A DNA stretch of 40,705 bases from Fibrobacter sp. GTDB lineage: Bacteria; Fibrobacterota; Fibrobacteria; Fibrobacterales; Fibrobacteraceae. Each line of letters starts with the position of its first letter. The first letter of the stretch is position 1. Location of the stretch: contig JAKSIC010000027.1 of the NCBI GenBank assembly GCA_024399015.1, forward strand, positions 1 to 40,705. Reading direction: 5' to 3'. The notes beneath the pieces were generated by a model. It was not told the DNA's origin and searched no databases. It saw nothing but the letters and a program-made list of their open reading frames with translations. Positions 24,046 through 31,147 of this stretch are shown one piece after another. Both the position numbers and the translations under genes were made by a program.

Positions 24046-24873
24046 TTATTTAGCAGATTCCTTGACGGAGTTCTTTGTTTCCATAAACTTTTGGAACTTC
24101 ACAAGAACCTCCAACATGTCTTCGGGAAGGCGATTCACAGTTTCCTTCGCGATGTCTTCCGGAATGCCGTAGAAGGCTTCAGCCATACTGCAGGCAATGG
24201 CGGTAAGGGTATCGCTATCGCCACCGAGGGAAACGGCGGTGCGGGCCACATCCTCAAAATCCGTTCCTTCACGGAAGGCGCAGAACGCCTGTGGAACCGT
24301 CCCCTGGCAGGATTCGTTCATGTGGTATGTGGGTCGAATCTCGTCGCAGGTCATTGTGCTCAGAGGATAGCCATATTTTTCTTCCACATAGTCGCAAATT
24401 TCCTGCTTGCTCTTTCCAGTGCGGGCAAGGAAAATGGCGGCGGCCGTAGCCTGCGCCCCCTTGATTCCTTCCGGATGGTTATGGCTTACCCGGGCGGAAA
24501 TTTCCGCATACTTTTCAACGTCTTCCAAGGTGTCATAGATCCAGCCCACGGCGGAGACGCGCATGGCGGAACCGTTACCCCAGCTGTTGTAGGGCTTGGG
24601 ATTTGCAGTAAAAAGCCAGTTGTAGAAACGGCCGCCGTAACCCGCCCAGGGATGCGCAAGACCAAAGGACTGCATGCATTCCACCATCAGTTTTTCGGTG
24701 TCTTCTTCATTGCCGTAACCGCGCATTAATGCGTCGGCAACAGCAACAGTCATCACGCTGTCATCAGTGCAGCTGGATTTTTCAGAGAACAAAGGAAAGT
24801 CCTTTGCCTTGTAGTTGTATTCGTTGAATTCGTAGGGTGCGCCAATGGTATCGCCAGCAATTGCTCCAAGCAT
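24046..24873 (-). CDS. ADP-ribosylglycohydrolase family protein
   Basis: 275 residues, cytoplasmic. The ARH/DraG family removes ADP-ribose from proteins or nucleic acids using two metal ions. The metal-binding motifs are present: GAIAGDTIG at 3-11, CTDDSVMT at 35-42 and GGDSDTLTAIACSMAEAFYG near 217-234. SHNHPEG (about 130) is the usual central motif. The start follows a strong Shine-Dalgarno, AAAAGGAG. That Shine-Dalgarno lies in one arm of a 9-bp inverted repeat (24883-24891 and 24933-24941). No ADP-ribosyltransferase partner is adjacent. The stop is one nucleotide from the convergent gene's stop, with no terminator between. Confidence 0.92.
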   Translation of the reverse strand: MLGAIAGDTIGAPYEFNEYNYKAKDFPLFSEKSSCTDDSVMTVAVADALMRGYGNEEDTEKLMVECMQSFGLAHPWAGYGGRFYNWLFTANPKPYNSWGNGSAMRVSAVGWIYDTLEDVEKYAEISARVSHNHPEGIKGAQATAAAIFLARTGKSKQEICDYVEEKYGYPLSTMTCDEIRPTYHMNESCQGTVPQAFCAFREGTDFEDVARTAVSLGGDSDTLTAIACSMAEAFYGIPEDIAKETVNRLPEDMLEVLVKFQKFMETKNSVKESAK

Positions 24874-24882
24874 AAAAAAACT

Positions 24883-24941
24883 CCTTTTGAGGTTTCAACT
24901 ATTATATCGTTTCTAATCGAAAAATAGTCAGTCTCAAAAGG
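24883..24941 (-). promoter_or_regulatory. Inverted repeat over the promoter and Shine-Dalgarno of the ADP-ribosylglycohydrolase gene
   Basis: CCTTTTGAG (24941-24933 on the minus strand) pairs perfectly with CTCAAAAGG (24891-24883), which contains the Shine-Dalgarno. A TATAAT (24906-24901) lies in the 41-nt loop. If transcription starts further upstream, the hairpin would hide the ribosome site; if it starts from this TATAAT, the repeat could instead be an operator flanking the promoter. Confidence 0.4.
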
Positions 24942-25015
24942 AATTCGGTCGCCACGGAAGCGACAATATTTTTTGATTTCGGCAGCTGCACACAAGCATT
25001 CCGCCGACAGCGCTT

Positions 25016-25912
25016 TTAGTCTTTGGGTTTTACTTTCGCGCTCATGTAGGTGAGCACCAGGTTCTGCCACACCACATAGCAAGTGGGAGCGATGGCAGCC
25101 ACGGGACCTGCATAAAGGCTAGCAATCCAGATGACCAAGGTGGTGTTCTTCTGGCCCATGCTCTGGGAACTTTCAATGGGGTGCTTCTTGTCGCAGAACC
25201 AGCCCAGCACAAACTGCAAGATGCAAATGATCAAGGCCACGATAGCCAGCAGCGGAAGGGTGCCGCTGTTCCACAGGTCGGCAAAGCCCATTTCACGAAT
25301 GTCGCGGCTGGCCTTGGCAAGAATCACGAACACGGAGAAAGTCCAGATGAAGATGGTGTACTTGGAAAGCTTAGCCACCTTGTCGGCAAGTTCCGGATAG
25401 AAGGAACGTATACCAAGAGCGAGAGCCAGCGGGATGGAAATGATAGGCTGGATGGAATTGAAGATACGCAGGGCGATATCTGCAAAGCCCGCCTCCGATC
25501 CGGTCAAGTAGCCATATATAATAGGGATGCTGAAGCAAGCGATCAAGTGTCCACTCAGGAAAATCTTGAGGGCAAGCACGGGATTTCCGCCCAGCATTTT
25601 CGCCATGGCGGGCGCAGCGTTGGCCGGCGGACAAAGGCAGATGATGGCACCGCCCAGAAGAACTTCACGAGGCAGGCCGAAAACTTCCACAGAAGCCCAC
25701 AGGAGGGCTAGCAACAAGAGACTTGCAATAAAGGCTCGGACCTCAATCTTGAAGGTATAGCCGTGTTCCTGGGGCGGGACCTTGCCGATAAAGGTCAACA
25801 GCATCATGGTTCCGATCTGGAACGGCAAAGTCGGCGCAAGAACGCTGGCCTGGGGGAGCAAAATGCCAAGAATAATGGCAATCGGCATCAAAATGGCACG
25901 TAAGTTCTTCAT
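25016..25912 (-). CDS. BASS-family sodium-dependent transporter (copy 2)
   Basis: 298 residues with about nine to ten membrane segments. Features of the bile acid:sodium symporter family: CLCPPANAAPAMAKMLGGNPVLAL in the first crossover region and SQSMGQKNTTLVIWIASLY in the second. It is only distantly related to the transporter at 21253: the first crossover has CPPANAAP instead of CPGGVSS, so the two probably carry different substrates. The start ATG 25912 has TAAATT 10 nt upstream. It is divergent from ktrB (60 bp). Substrate unknown. Confidence 0.82.
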   Translation of the reverse strand: MKNLRAILMPIAIILGILLPQASVLAPTLPFQIGTMMLLTFIGKVPPQEHGYTFKIEVRAFIASLLLLALLWASVEVFGLPREVLLGGAIICLCPPANAAPAMAKMLGGNPVLALKIFLSGHLIACFSIPIIYGYLTGSEAGFADIALRIFNSIQPIISIPLALALGIRSFYPELADKVAKLSKYTIFIWTFSVFVILAKASRDIREMGFADLWNSGTLPLLAIVALIICILQFVLGWFCDKKHPIESSQSMGQKNTTLVIWIASLYAGPVAAIAPTCYVVWQNLVLTYMSAKVKPKD

Positions 25913-25928
25913 AACGGGCGCAAATTTA
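25913..25928 (-). promoter_or_regulatory. -10 box before BASS transporter 2
   Basis: TAAATT (25928-25923, minus strand), 10 nt before ATG 25912, giving at most a few nucleotides of leader. Confidence 0.35.
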
Positions 25929-25959
25929 GCTTATGTGGGGGTACACGGCAAGGTTTTTC

Positions 25960-25972
25960 TATCTTTGCCCTT
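25960..25972 (+). promoter_or_regulatory. -10 box 7 nt before ktrB
   Basis: TATCTTTG at 25960-25967; the hexamer ends 7 nt before ATG 25973. Confidence 0.5.
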
Positions 25973-27364
25973 ATGCTACACTCAAGATACGACGCGTTTT
26001 CCTACGTGGAAAATGCAGACGAAAAGAAGAAGAAACAGGGCAATCCCATTTTGCTGATCGTGTCGGGCTACCTGGCCCTGATCACCCTCGGCGCTATACT
26101 GCTTTCCCTCCCCTTCGCCCAGCGTGAACCTGTGGGCATTCTGGACGCATTCTTTACCGCAGGGTCTGCGGTTTGCGTTACAGGACTTTCCACTATCGAT
26201 ATTAGCAGCAGCTTCACCGGCTTTGGCAACTGGGTTCTTGTTTTCCTGATGCAGAGCGGCGGTCTTGGTATCATGACCATTTCTACGGTTATCATCCTCC
26301 TGGCCGGCATGCACCCGGGGTTCAACCATCAGTCCGCCCTCCTGGCCAACTACACCCAGGAAGGTAACGTGGATGCAGCCCGCATCCTCAAGGCTGTGAT
26401 TCCCTTTACCTTTATACTGGAAGCCATCGGCGCCGTGTGCTATTTCACCCAGTTCTCCGGAATGGGCCTCTACGACCGCATTTTCTGTAGCATTTTCCAG
26501 GCCATCAGCTCCTTCTGCAACGTGGGCTTCACCCTGTTCCCGGATTCCCTGGTGCAGTTCCAGCTGAACCCCGTCGTGAACATGACCACCTGCGTTCTGG
26601 CATTGGCCGGCGGTTTCGGCTTCCTGGCCATTACCGAAGTCCGCTACATGTTCGACTTCAAGAATAGAGCTCTCCGCAAGATTTCTCTCCATACCCGTAT
26701 CGCTATCGGCTTTACCCTGATTATCGTTCTGACCAGTATCGCTTTCTTCACCTTCAGCGAATGGGGCAACACCTTCTCCAACCTGAACTTTGGCGAAAAG
26801 CTGGAAACCAGCGCCTTCATGGCCTTCACCAGCCGTACTGCAGGTCTCAACTCCGTGAACGTTCCTGCCCTCAGCGTGGGTTCCCTGTTCTTCTTCATTA
26901 TTATTATGTTGATTGGCGCCAACCCGGGTAGCTGCGGCGGCGGTATCAAGACGACCACCACTGCAGTGATTTTCCTTCTAGGCTTCAACCGCCTCCTTGG
27001 TCGAAACAAGACCCAAGTCCACGGTCGAACCATCCCCGAAGATACCGTGGATAAGGCTGTCCGAATTTTCGTTATCGCCATCGTGGTGATTGTGCTCGCC
27101 ACCTTGATCCTCCTGCAGACCGAAGTGGCCAACGCCTCCATCGAACAGACCTCCTTCCTGACGGTCTTCTTTGAAGTGGTAAGCGCCTACAGTACCTGCG
27201 GGCTTTCCATGGGCCTCACCCCTGATTTGACAATTCCGGGCAAAATCATCATCTTTATGGTGATGTTTATTGGTCGAATGGGCCCCTTGTTCCTAGTTTC
27301 CGCCGTTACCAAGAAGCAGGAAGACGGCATGTGGTACGCCGAAGAAGACATTATGGTGGGTTAA
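25973..27364 (+). CDS. ktrB: Potassium uptake channel subunit, TrkH/KtrB family
   Basis: 463 residues, the length of KtrB rather than TrkH. The four selectivity-filter loops of the Trk/Ktr/HKT fold are visible: VCVTGLSTID, SFCNVGFTLF, SRTAGLNSVN and STCGLSMGLT. GANPGSCGGGIKTTT lies in the third repeat (the gate-loop region) and GRMGPL near the end. The protein moves K+ with Na+ or H+ coupling across the inner membrane and is gated by the RCK-domain subunit encoded next (27549). Its stop codon lies inside a perfect 10-bp palindrome (27356-27380). Confidence 0.95.
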   Translation: MLHSRYDAFSYVENADEKKKKQGNPILLIVSGYLALITLGAILLSLPFAQREPVGILDAFFTAGSAVCVTGLSTIDISSSFTGFGNWVLVFLMQSGGLGIMTISTVIILLAGMHPGFNHQSALLANYTQEGNVDAARILKAVIPFTFILEAIGAVCYFTQFSGMGLYDRIFCSIFQAISSFCNVGFTLFPDSLVQFQLNPVVNMTTCVLALAGGFGFLAITEVRYMFDFKNRALRKISLHTRIAIGFTLIIVLTSIAFFTFSEWGNTFSNLNFGEKLETSAFMAFTSRTAGLNSVNVPALSVGSLFFFIIIMLIGANPGSCGGGIKTTTTAVIFLLGFNRLLGRNKTQVHGRTIPEDTVDKAVRIFVIAIVVIVLATLILLQTEVANASIEQTSFLTVFFEVVSAYSTCGLSMGLTPDLTIPGKIIIFMVMFIGRMGPLFLVSAVTKKQEDGMWYAEEDIMVG

Positions 27365-27380
27365 GTTTCACTTAACCCAC
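27356..27380 (+). repeat. Perfect 10-bp palindrome spanning the ktrB stop codon
   Basis: GTGGGTTAAG, a 5-nt loop, CTTAACCCAC. The left arm holds the last codons and stop of ktrB. No T-tract follows; a TATGAA heptad repeat begins 4 nt after it. The same arrangement recurs after aroC. Confidence 0.75.
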
Positions 27381-27383
27381 AGG

Positions 27384-27495
27384 TATGAAGTATGAATTAT
27401 GAATTACGAGAAACAACTCCAGAATTCATGATTTTACCTCAAGCAAAGTGTCGCGGCGAAACTTTCCTGCGAACTTTCATACTTCATAAATCATA
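27384..27495. repeat. Heptad-repeat element, copy 1 (ktrB-ktrA gap)
   Basis: The left end (27384-27412) is four heptads of the type TATGAA(G/T), closing in TACGAGAA. The right end (27475-27495) carries the same heptads inverted, with a perfect 13-bp match between 27384-27396 and 27476-27488. The core is about 60 bp with no open frame. It occupies most of the 184-bp gap between ktrB and ktrA. Confidence 0.7.
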
Positions 27496-27535
27496 ACTAG
27501 TAACTGCAAAAATGGAAAAATGCTAAGCTTTTTTC

Positions 27536-27548
27536 TATTTTTGCTTAT
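27536..27548 (+). promoter_or_regulatory. -10 box 7 nt before ktrA
   Basis: TATTTTTG at 27536-27543; the hexamer ends 7 nt before ATG 27549, so ktrA can be transcribed apart from ktrB. Confidence 0.5.
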
Positions 27549-28205
27549 ATGGCATCTAAACAATTCGTAGTTATCGGCCTCGGCAATACCGGCTACTTCC
27601 TGGCACGTCACCTGACCGCCCTCGGTCACGATGTGATGGTGGTGGACCCCAGCCCCGAGAAGATCCAAGACATTTCTAACCAGGTGGCCCAGGCTGTCGT
27701 CGCTGACGGCACCCGTAAGAAGCAGCTCCAGGCCCTGCCCCTCGCAAAGGTGGACAGCGTTATCTGCTGTATCGGTGAAGACCTGCAGGCATCCCTCCTG
27801 ACCGTTCTCAACCTCCGCGAACTGGGCGTCAAGCACATTATCGCCAAGTCCAGTAGCCCCGCCCACACCACCATCCTGGAAAAGCTGGGCGTCGCAGATA
27901 TCTTCCACCCGGAACGCGACATGGCCATCTCCCTGGCCGAACGCTTGAACCGTCCTAACATGCTGGACTACCTGCCCTTCATGGAAGGTTTCTCCATCGT
28001 GGAACTGGCCTGCCCGGAAAGCTTCTGGGGCAAGACCCTGAAGGACTTGAACCTTACCCACAAGTACGGCATCCAGATTATCGCCATCCGCGACCCGTTG
28101 GAACCCACCCCCAAGATCGGTAACATCGCAGACTATCCCCTCAAGGAGAACGATGTGCTGTTCGTGATCGGTCCCAACGACGCATTGGACAAGTTCAAGG
28201 GCTAA
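27549..28205 (+). CDS. ktrA: Potassium uptake regulatory subunit, TrkA/KtrA family
   Basis: 218 residues: an N-terminal RCK/Rossmann nucleotide-binding domain (VIGLGNTGYFLA at 8-19, with the acidic residue after the second strand in VVDPSPEK) and a C-terminal RCK_C domain (about 140-218). It binds adenine nucleotides and gates KtrB from the cytoplasmic side, normally as an octameric ring. It lies directly after ktrB, separated by the heptad-repeat element. A bidirectional terminator follows at 28262. Confidence 0.94.
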   Translation: MASKQFVVIGLGNTGYFLARHLTALGHDVMVVDPSPEKIQDISNQVAQAVVADGTRKKQLQALPLAKVDSVICCIGEDLQASLLTVLNLRELGVKHIIAKSSSPAHTTILEKLGVADIFHPERDMAISLAERLNRPNMLDYLPFMEGFSIVELACPESFWGKTLKDLNLTHKYGIQIIAIRDPLEPTPKIGNIADYPLKENDVLFVIGPNDALDKFKG

Positions 28206-28253
28206 TCGTCCGCGGGTATCGCAAGAAACATATGGTGGCGCAAGCCCCGAAAA

Positions 28254-28285
28254 CAAAAAAGGCTCGGTTAAAACCGGGCTTTTTT
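28254..28285. terminator. Bidirectional terminator between ktrA and the exported protein gene
   Basis: Stem GCTCGGTT/AACCGGGC (28262-28269 with 28272-28279), T-tracts of six or more on each strand. Confidence 0.88.
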
Positions 28286-28321
28286 GATTTGAAACTTTCG
28301 TTTCGAGAGAGAAATTCTTGA

Positions 28322-28909
28322 TTAGAACACCGGACGGCTGGAGGCAGCCTTATCCTTGGACTTACCACCCTTGGCGGACTTTTCGGTAGCCAGGGTACGA
28401 TGGGTAACGGAACCTACTGCGAAGTAGCGGCCACCCTTCTGAACAAGAGCTGTGCAAACGTTAAGCACCTTAACGGCATACCACTGCTGGTAGATGTTCA
28501 GGACATTTTCCCTAAGGTTGGAGGTTTCGGAAATTGCCGGAGCACCGGAAGCCTTGCCATACTTGAGGGTAAACTGTTCGGACATGTAATCCACGGCTTC
28601 GAAGGACTTGCTAAGACGAGCCCTTTCTACACGGCCTGTACGGATTTCAAAGGAATAGAACTTGTCATTCTTGTTGAAAATGAAGTCCACCTGGACAGGC
28701 AGTTCTCCAAACATAAAGACGGGAATGACAACTCGTTCGCCTTCACCACGCTGACCATAGGGTTCGTAACCCAGTTTCATCACTTCTTCGATGACGGTTT
28801 CGCGGGAGGCGCCAAAGGGGATGCCGGCAAAATCATTGTAGCGCTGAGCACATACTTCTATAGATAGAAGCAGCGTCAAAATGGTTACAATGATGCTAAG
28901 TCTTTGCAC
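28322..28909 (-). CDS. Exported protein of unknown function
   Basis: 195 residues. A GTG start at 28909 is preceded by AGGAG at 7 nt. A signal peptide (1-21, ending VCA) is followed by FAGIPFGASRETVIEEVMKLGYEP. This opening is common in periplasmic proteins with a '..G..fG.s..ev...l' unit and an alternating beta/alpha pattern. The C-terminus is Lys/Ser/Ala rich and basic. No catalytic motif is seen. The gene is divergent from aroC and has a shared terminator with ktrA. Confidence 0.65.
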   Translation of the reverse strand: MQRLSIIVTILTLLLSIEVCAQRYNDFAGIPFGASRETVIEEVMKLGYEPYGQRGEGERVVIPVFMFGELPVQVDFIFNKNDKFYSFEIRTGRVERARLSKSFEAVDYMSEQFTLKYGKASGAPAISETSNLRENVLNIYQQWYAVKVLNVCTALVQKGGRYFAVGSVTHRTLATEKSAKGGKSKDKAASSRPVF

Positions 28910-29002
28910 AGTAATCTCCTAGTACCAATGTAAAAGATAGTAAACTTTTCTTATCTGGGAAGTCCTTATTGTATATTTTCATAGAAAAAAGCCGTAATTA
29001 GC

Positions 29003-29015
29003 TATATTTTTTTAC
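29003..29015 (+). promoter_or_regulatory. -10 box 7 nt before aroC
   Basis: TATATT at 29003-29008, 7 nt before ATG 29016. No Shine-Dalgarno is present in the preceding 30 nt. Confidence 0.55.
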
Positions 29016-30098
29016 ATGTCTAGCACTTTTGGTAAAATTTTTTCCGTTTCGACCTGGGGTGAATCCCATGGTCAGGCCGTAGGCTCCGTCCTGGACGGCT
29101 GCCCCGCAGGTCTCCCCCTCACCGAAGAAGAAGTTCAGGCAGAACTGAACCGCCGTCGCCCGGGTCAGAACAAAATGACCACCCCCCGCGATGAAAAGGA
29201 CCAGGTAAAGATCCTTTCTGGCGTTTTTGAGGGAAAAACCACGGGTACGCCCATTTCTTTCGCTGTTTTCAACGAAGACCAGCGTAGCCACGACTACTCT
29301 GAAATCCAAAAGTGGTACCGTCCGGGCCATGCAGACCTCTGCTACGACCTGAAGTACGGTTTTAGAGATTACCGCGGCGGTGGACGTAGTTCCGCACGCG
29401 AAACCATCGGCCGTGTGGCCGCAGGCGCCGTGGCCAAGAAGCTTTTGAAGCAGGTGGCAGGCACCGAGATCATGGCATGGGTCAACTCCATCGGCGAAGT
29501 GGACTGCGGTCCCCTGAACCTGAACGAACTGACTCTGGACCAGATCGAAGCCTCCCCCGTCCGTTGCCCGGATCCGGCTGCAAGCGCAAAGATGGAAGAA
29601 GTGGTCCTGAAGGCCCGCGAAAACATGGACAGCGTTGGCGGTACCGTCTGCCTTTTGGTGAAGAACCCTCCCGTGGCTCTCGGCGAACCGGTGTTCGACC
29701 GTCTGGACGCACTCCTTGCACAGGCAATGCTTTCCATTCCCGCAAGCAAGGGCTTTGAAATCGGAAGCGGTTTTGCCGCAGCCCGCATGCACGGAAGCGA
29801 ACATAACGACGAACTTTTCTTCGACGGCAACTCCTACCACACCAAGACCAACAACGCAGGCGGTTCCTTGGGCGGTATCAGTAACGGCGAACCCATCTAC
29901 TGCAAGGTAGCTTTCAAGCCCACCGCAACCATCAGCCAGGAACAGAAGACTGCTGGCCGTGGCGGCGAGAACGGAACACTGGCCGCACGCGGTCGTCATG
30001 ACCCCTGCGTAGCAGTCCGTGCCCCCGTGATCGTGGAAAGCATGGCAGCCCTGGTCCTCGCCGACCTGTTCCTGCAGCAGAAGCGTCATTGCCTGTAA
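29016..30098 (+). CDS. aroC: Chorismate synthase
   Basis: 360 residues, full length. It converts 5-enolpyruvylshikimate 3-phosphate to chorismate with reduced FMN, the last shared step to aromatic amino acids. Signatures: STWGESHGQAVGSVLDGCPAG at about 12-32, RPGHADLCYDLKYGFRDYRGGGRSSARETIGRVAAGA near 108-145, and GSGFAAARMHGSEHND near 250. Other shikimate-pathway genes are not adjacent. The stop codon lies inside a perfect 11-bp palindrome (30093-30117), directly followed by the second heptad-repeat element. Confidence 0.97.
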   Translation: MSSTFGKIFSVSTWGESHGQAVGSVLDGCPAGLPLTEEEVQAELNRRRPGQNKMTTPRDEKDQVKILSGVFEGKTTGTPISFAVFNEDQRSHDYSEIQKWYRPGHADLCYDLKYGFRDYRGGGRSSARETIGRVAAGAVAKKLLKQVAGTEIMAWVNSIGEVDCGPLNLNELTLDQIEASPVRCPDPAASAKMEEVVLKARENMDSVGGTVCLLVKNPPVALGEPVFDRLDALLAQAMLSIPASKGFEIGSGFAAARMHGSEHNDELFFDGNSYHTKTNNAGGSLGGISNGEPIYCKVAFKPTATISQEQKTAGRGGENGTLAARGRHDPCVAVRAPVIVESMAALVLADLFLQQKRHCL

Positions 30099-30117
30099 AG
30101 AGCGAAGCTCTTTACAG
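30093..30117 (+). repeat. Perfect 11-bp palindrome spanning the aroC stop codon
   Basis: CTGTAAAGAGC, loop gaa, GCTCTTTACAG. The left arm contains the last codon and stop of aroC. There is no T-tract; TATGAA heptads start 2 nt later, as after ktrB. It may stop or stabilise the aroC mRNA. Confidence 0.75.
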
Positions 30118-30118
30118 T

Positions 30119-30212
30119 TATGAATTATGAAGTACGAAGTACGAGAAGAAGCTAGGCGGCCATGCCGCGATTATAGACATTCTTCATCCTTCACATTCCA
30201 TTTTTCATTTCG
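30119..30212. repeat. Heptad-repeat element, copy 2 (aroC-lpxK junction)
   Basis: The left end 30119-30147 (TATGAAT, TATGAAG, TACGAAG, TACGAGAA) aligns base for base with copy 1 except for G/T or C/T changes inside heptads. The right end 30178-30212 holds inverted heptads (on the minus strand ATGAAAA, ATGGAAT, GTGAAGG, ATGAAGA). The core contains a GCGGC-cat-GCCGC hairpin. The element contains the only upstream ATG for lpxK. Confidence 0.65.
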
Positions 30213-31086
30213 TAAAATAGTTGCGGCCTATTACTGGGCGGCTTATTCATTGCATCACGCCTTGTGCCTCAGGCCAGGCGAGCCTCTCAAAAATTCCAAG
30301 CTAGTTGTTATCGGAAGCTACCGAACCGGCGGTGCCGGAAAAACCCCTTTCAGCCTCTGGCTTGCAAAAAATCTTCTGGCCCACGGGAAAACCGTGGCAG
30401 TCCTCTGCCATGAATATGCCTACGACGAAATTGCGTTCCTGAAGTCCGAGCTAAAAAACTTTAAGTACGCTTCAGTCATCGGAACAAGAAATCGTTACGC
30501 GACAGCACACCATCTGGACAAGGCCGAAGCCGCAGAATTCAAGGGAGCACCGGACTACATCATCTGCGATGACGGCTTTGAAGACAGTAGACTTCGCCCA
30601 TTCAAAATTTTCAGACTTGACTGGGAAAAGGAACCTACCGACATCAACGAACTGGTTCCTGCAGGAAAATTCCGCAGCCTTAAACAAGATCATAGAAGAG
30701 ACGAAGCCATCACCACGGCGGTCCGTTGCTATGGCACGTCTCCCGACGTAATCTTCCAAATCGACAGCATCAAAAATTCAGCAGGCGAGTTTCCAAAGTA
30801 CAGACAAAGTATCGCAGTCTGCGGTCTCGGCGACCCTGGCAGATTCATTCGTGACCTGGAACGTTCCGAATACCCGATACAAGAAACCGTTATTTGTCCC
30901 GATCACGACCGCAACTTTTCTCGAAAATTGCTTAAGGTCATTCAAAAAAATCTCCAAAAGAACATCTTCATCTCGGAGAAGGATTCTTATAGATTGCCCG
31001 CAGAATTACTGAGCAATCCACAGCTTTTCGTGGCAAAGCAAAAGATTTCCGTACTCAAGGACACCTATTTAAGGGCACTTTTATAG
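30127..31086 (+). CDS. lpxK: Tetraacyldisaccharide 4'-kinase (lipid A kinase)
   Basis: Up to 319 residues. LpxK phosphorylates the lipid A disaccharide at the inner membrane, giving lipid IVA. The P-loop GSYRTGGAGKTP lies near residue 64-75 and DDGFEDSRLRPFKIFRLD near 155 corresponds to the conserved LpxK DDGFQ..L..D block. A short N-terminal hydrophobic segment (IVAAYYWAAYSLHHALCL) is as expected. The first 29 codons of this frame, from ATG 30127, lie in the heptad-repeat element and resemble nothing in LpxK. A start at an unusual codon near 30214 or at an in-frame TTG is the alternative. The C-terminal part is somewhat divergent. The start is uncertain, the identity fairly sure. Confidence 0.83.
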   Translation: MKYEVREEARRPCRDYRHSSSFTFHFSFRKIVAAYYWAAYSLHHALCLRPGEPLKNSKLVVIGSYRTGGAGKTPFSLWLAKNLLAHGKTVAVLCHEYAYDEIAFLKSELKNFKYASVIGTRNRYATAHHLDKAEAAEFKGAPDYIICDDGFEDSRLRPFKIFRLDWEKEPTDINELVPAGKFRSLKQDHRRDEAITTAVRCYGTSPDVIFQIDSIKNSAGEFPKYRQSIAVCGLGDPGRFIRDLERSEYPIQETVICPDHDRNFSRKLLKVIQKNLQKNIFISEKDSYRLPAELLSNPQLFVAKQKISVLKDTYLRALL

Positions 31087-31147
31087 CTAATCGGGCATTC
31101 CCAATTCTTTCTTACTATATTTTTCTTACTTAAGAAGGAATGGGAAA

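Noticed and set aside
24046-24873. DarTG/DraTG-type toxin-antitoxin role for the ADP-ribosylglycohydrolase
   Set aside because: No ADP-ribosyltransferase gene is adjacent; the flanking genes are a transporter and an exported protein.
27384-30212. CRISPR array
   Set aside because: The TATGAA heptads are contiguous 7-mers without spacers, and no cas gene is present in the window.
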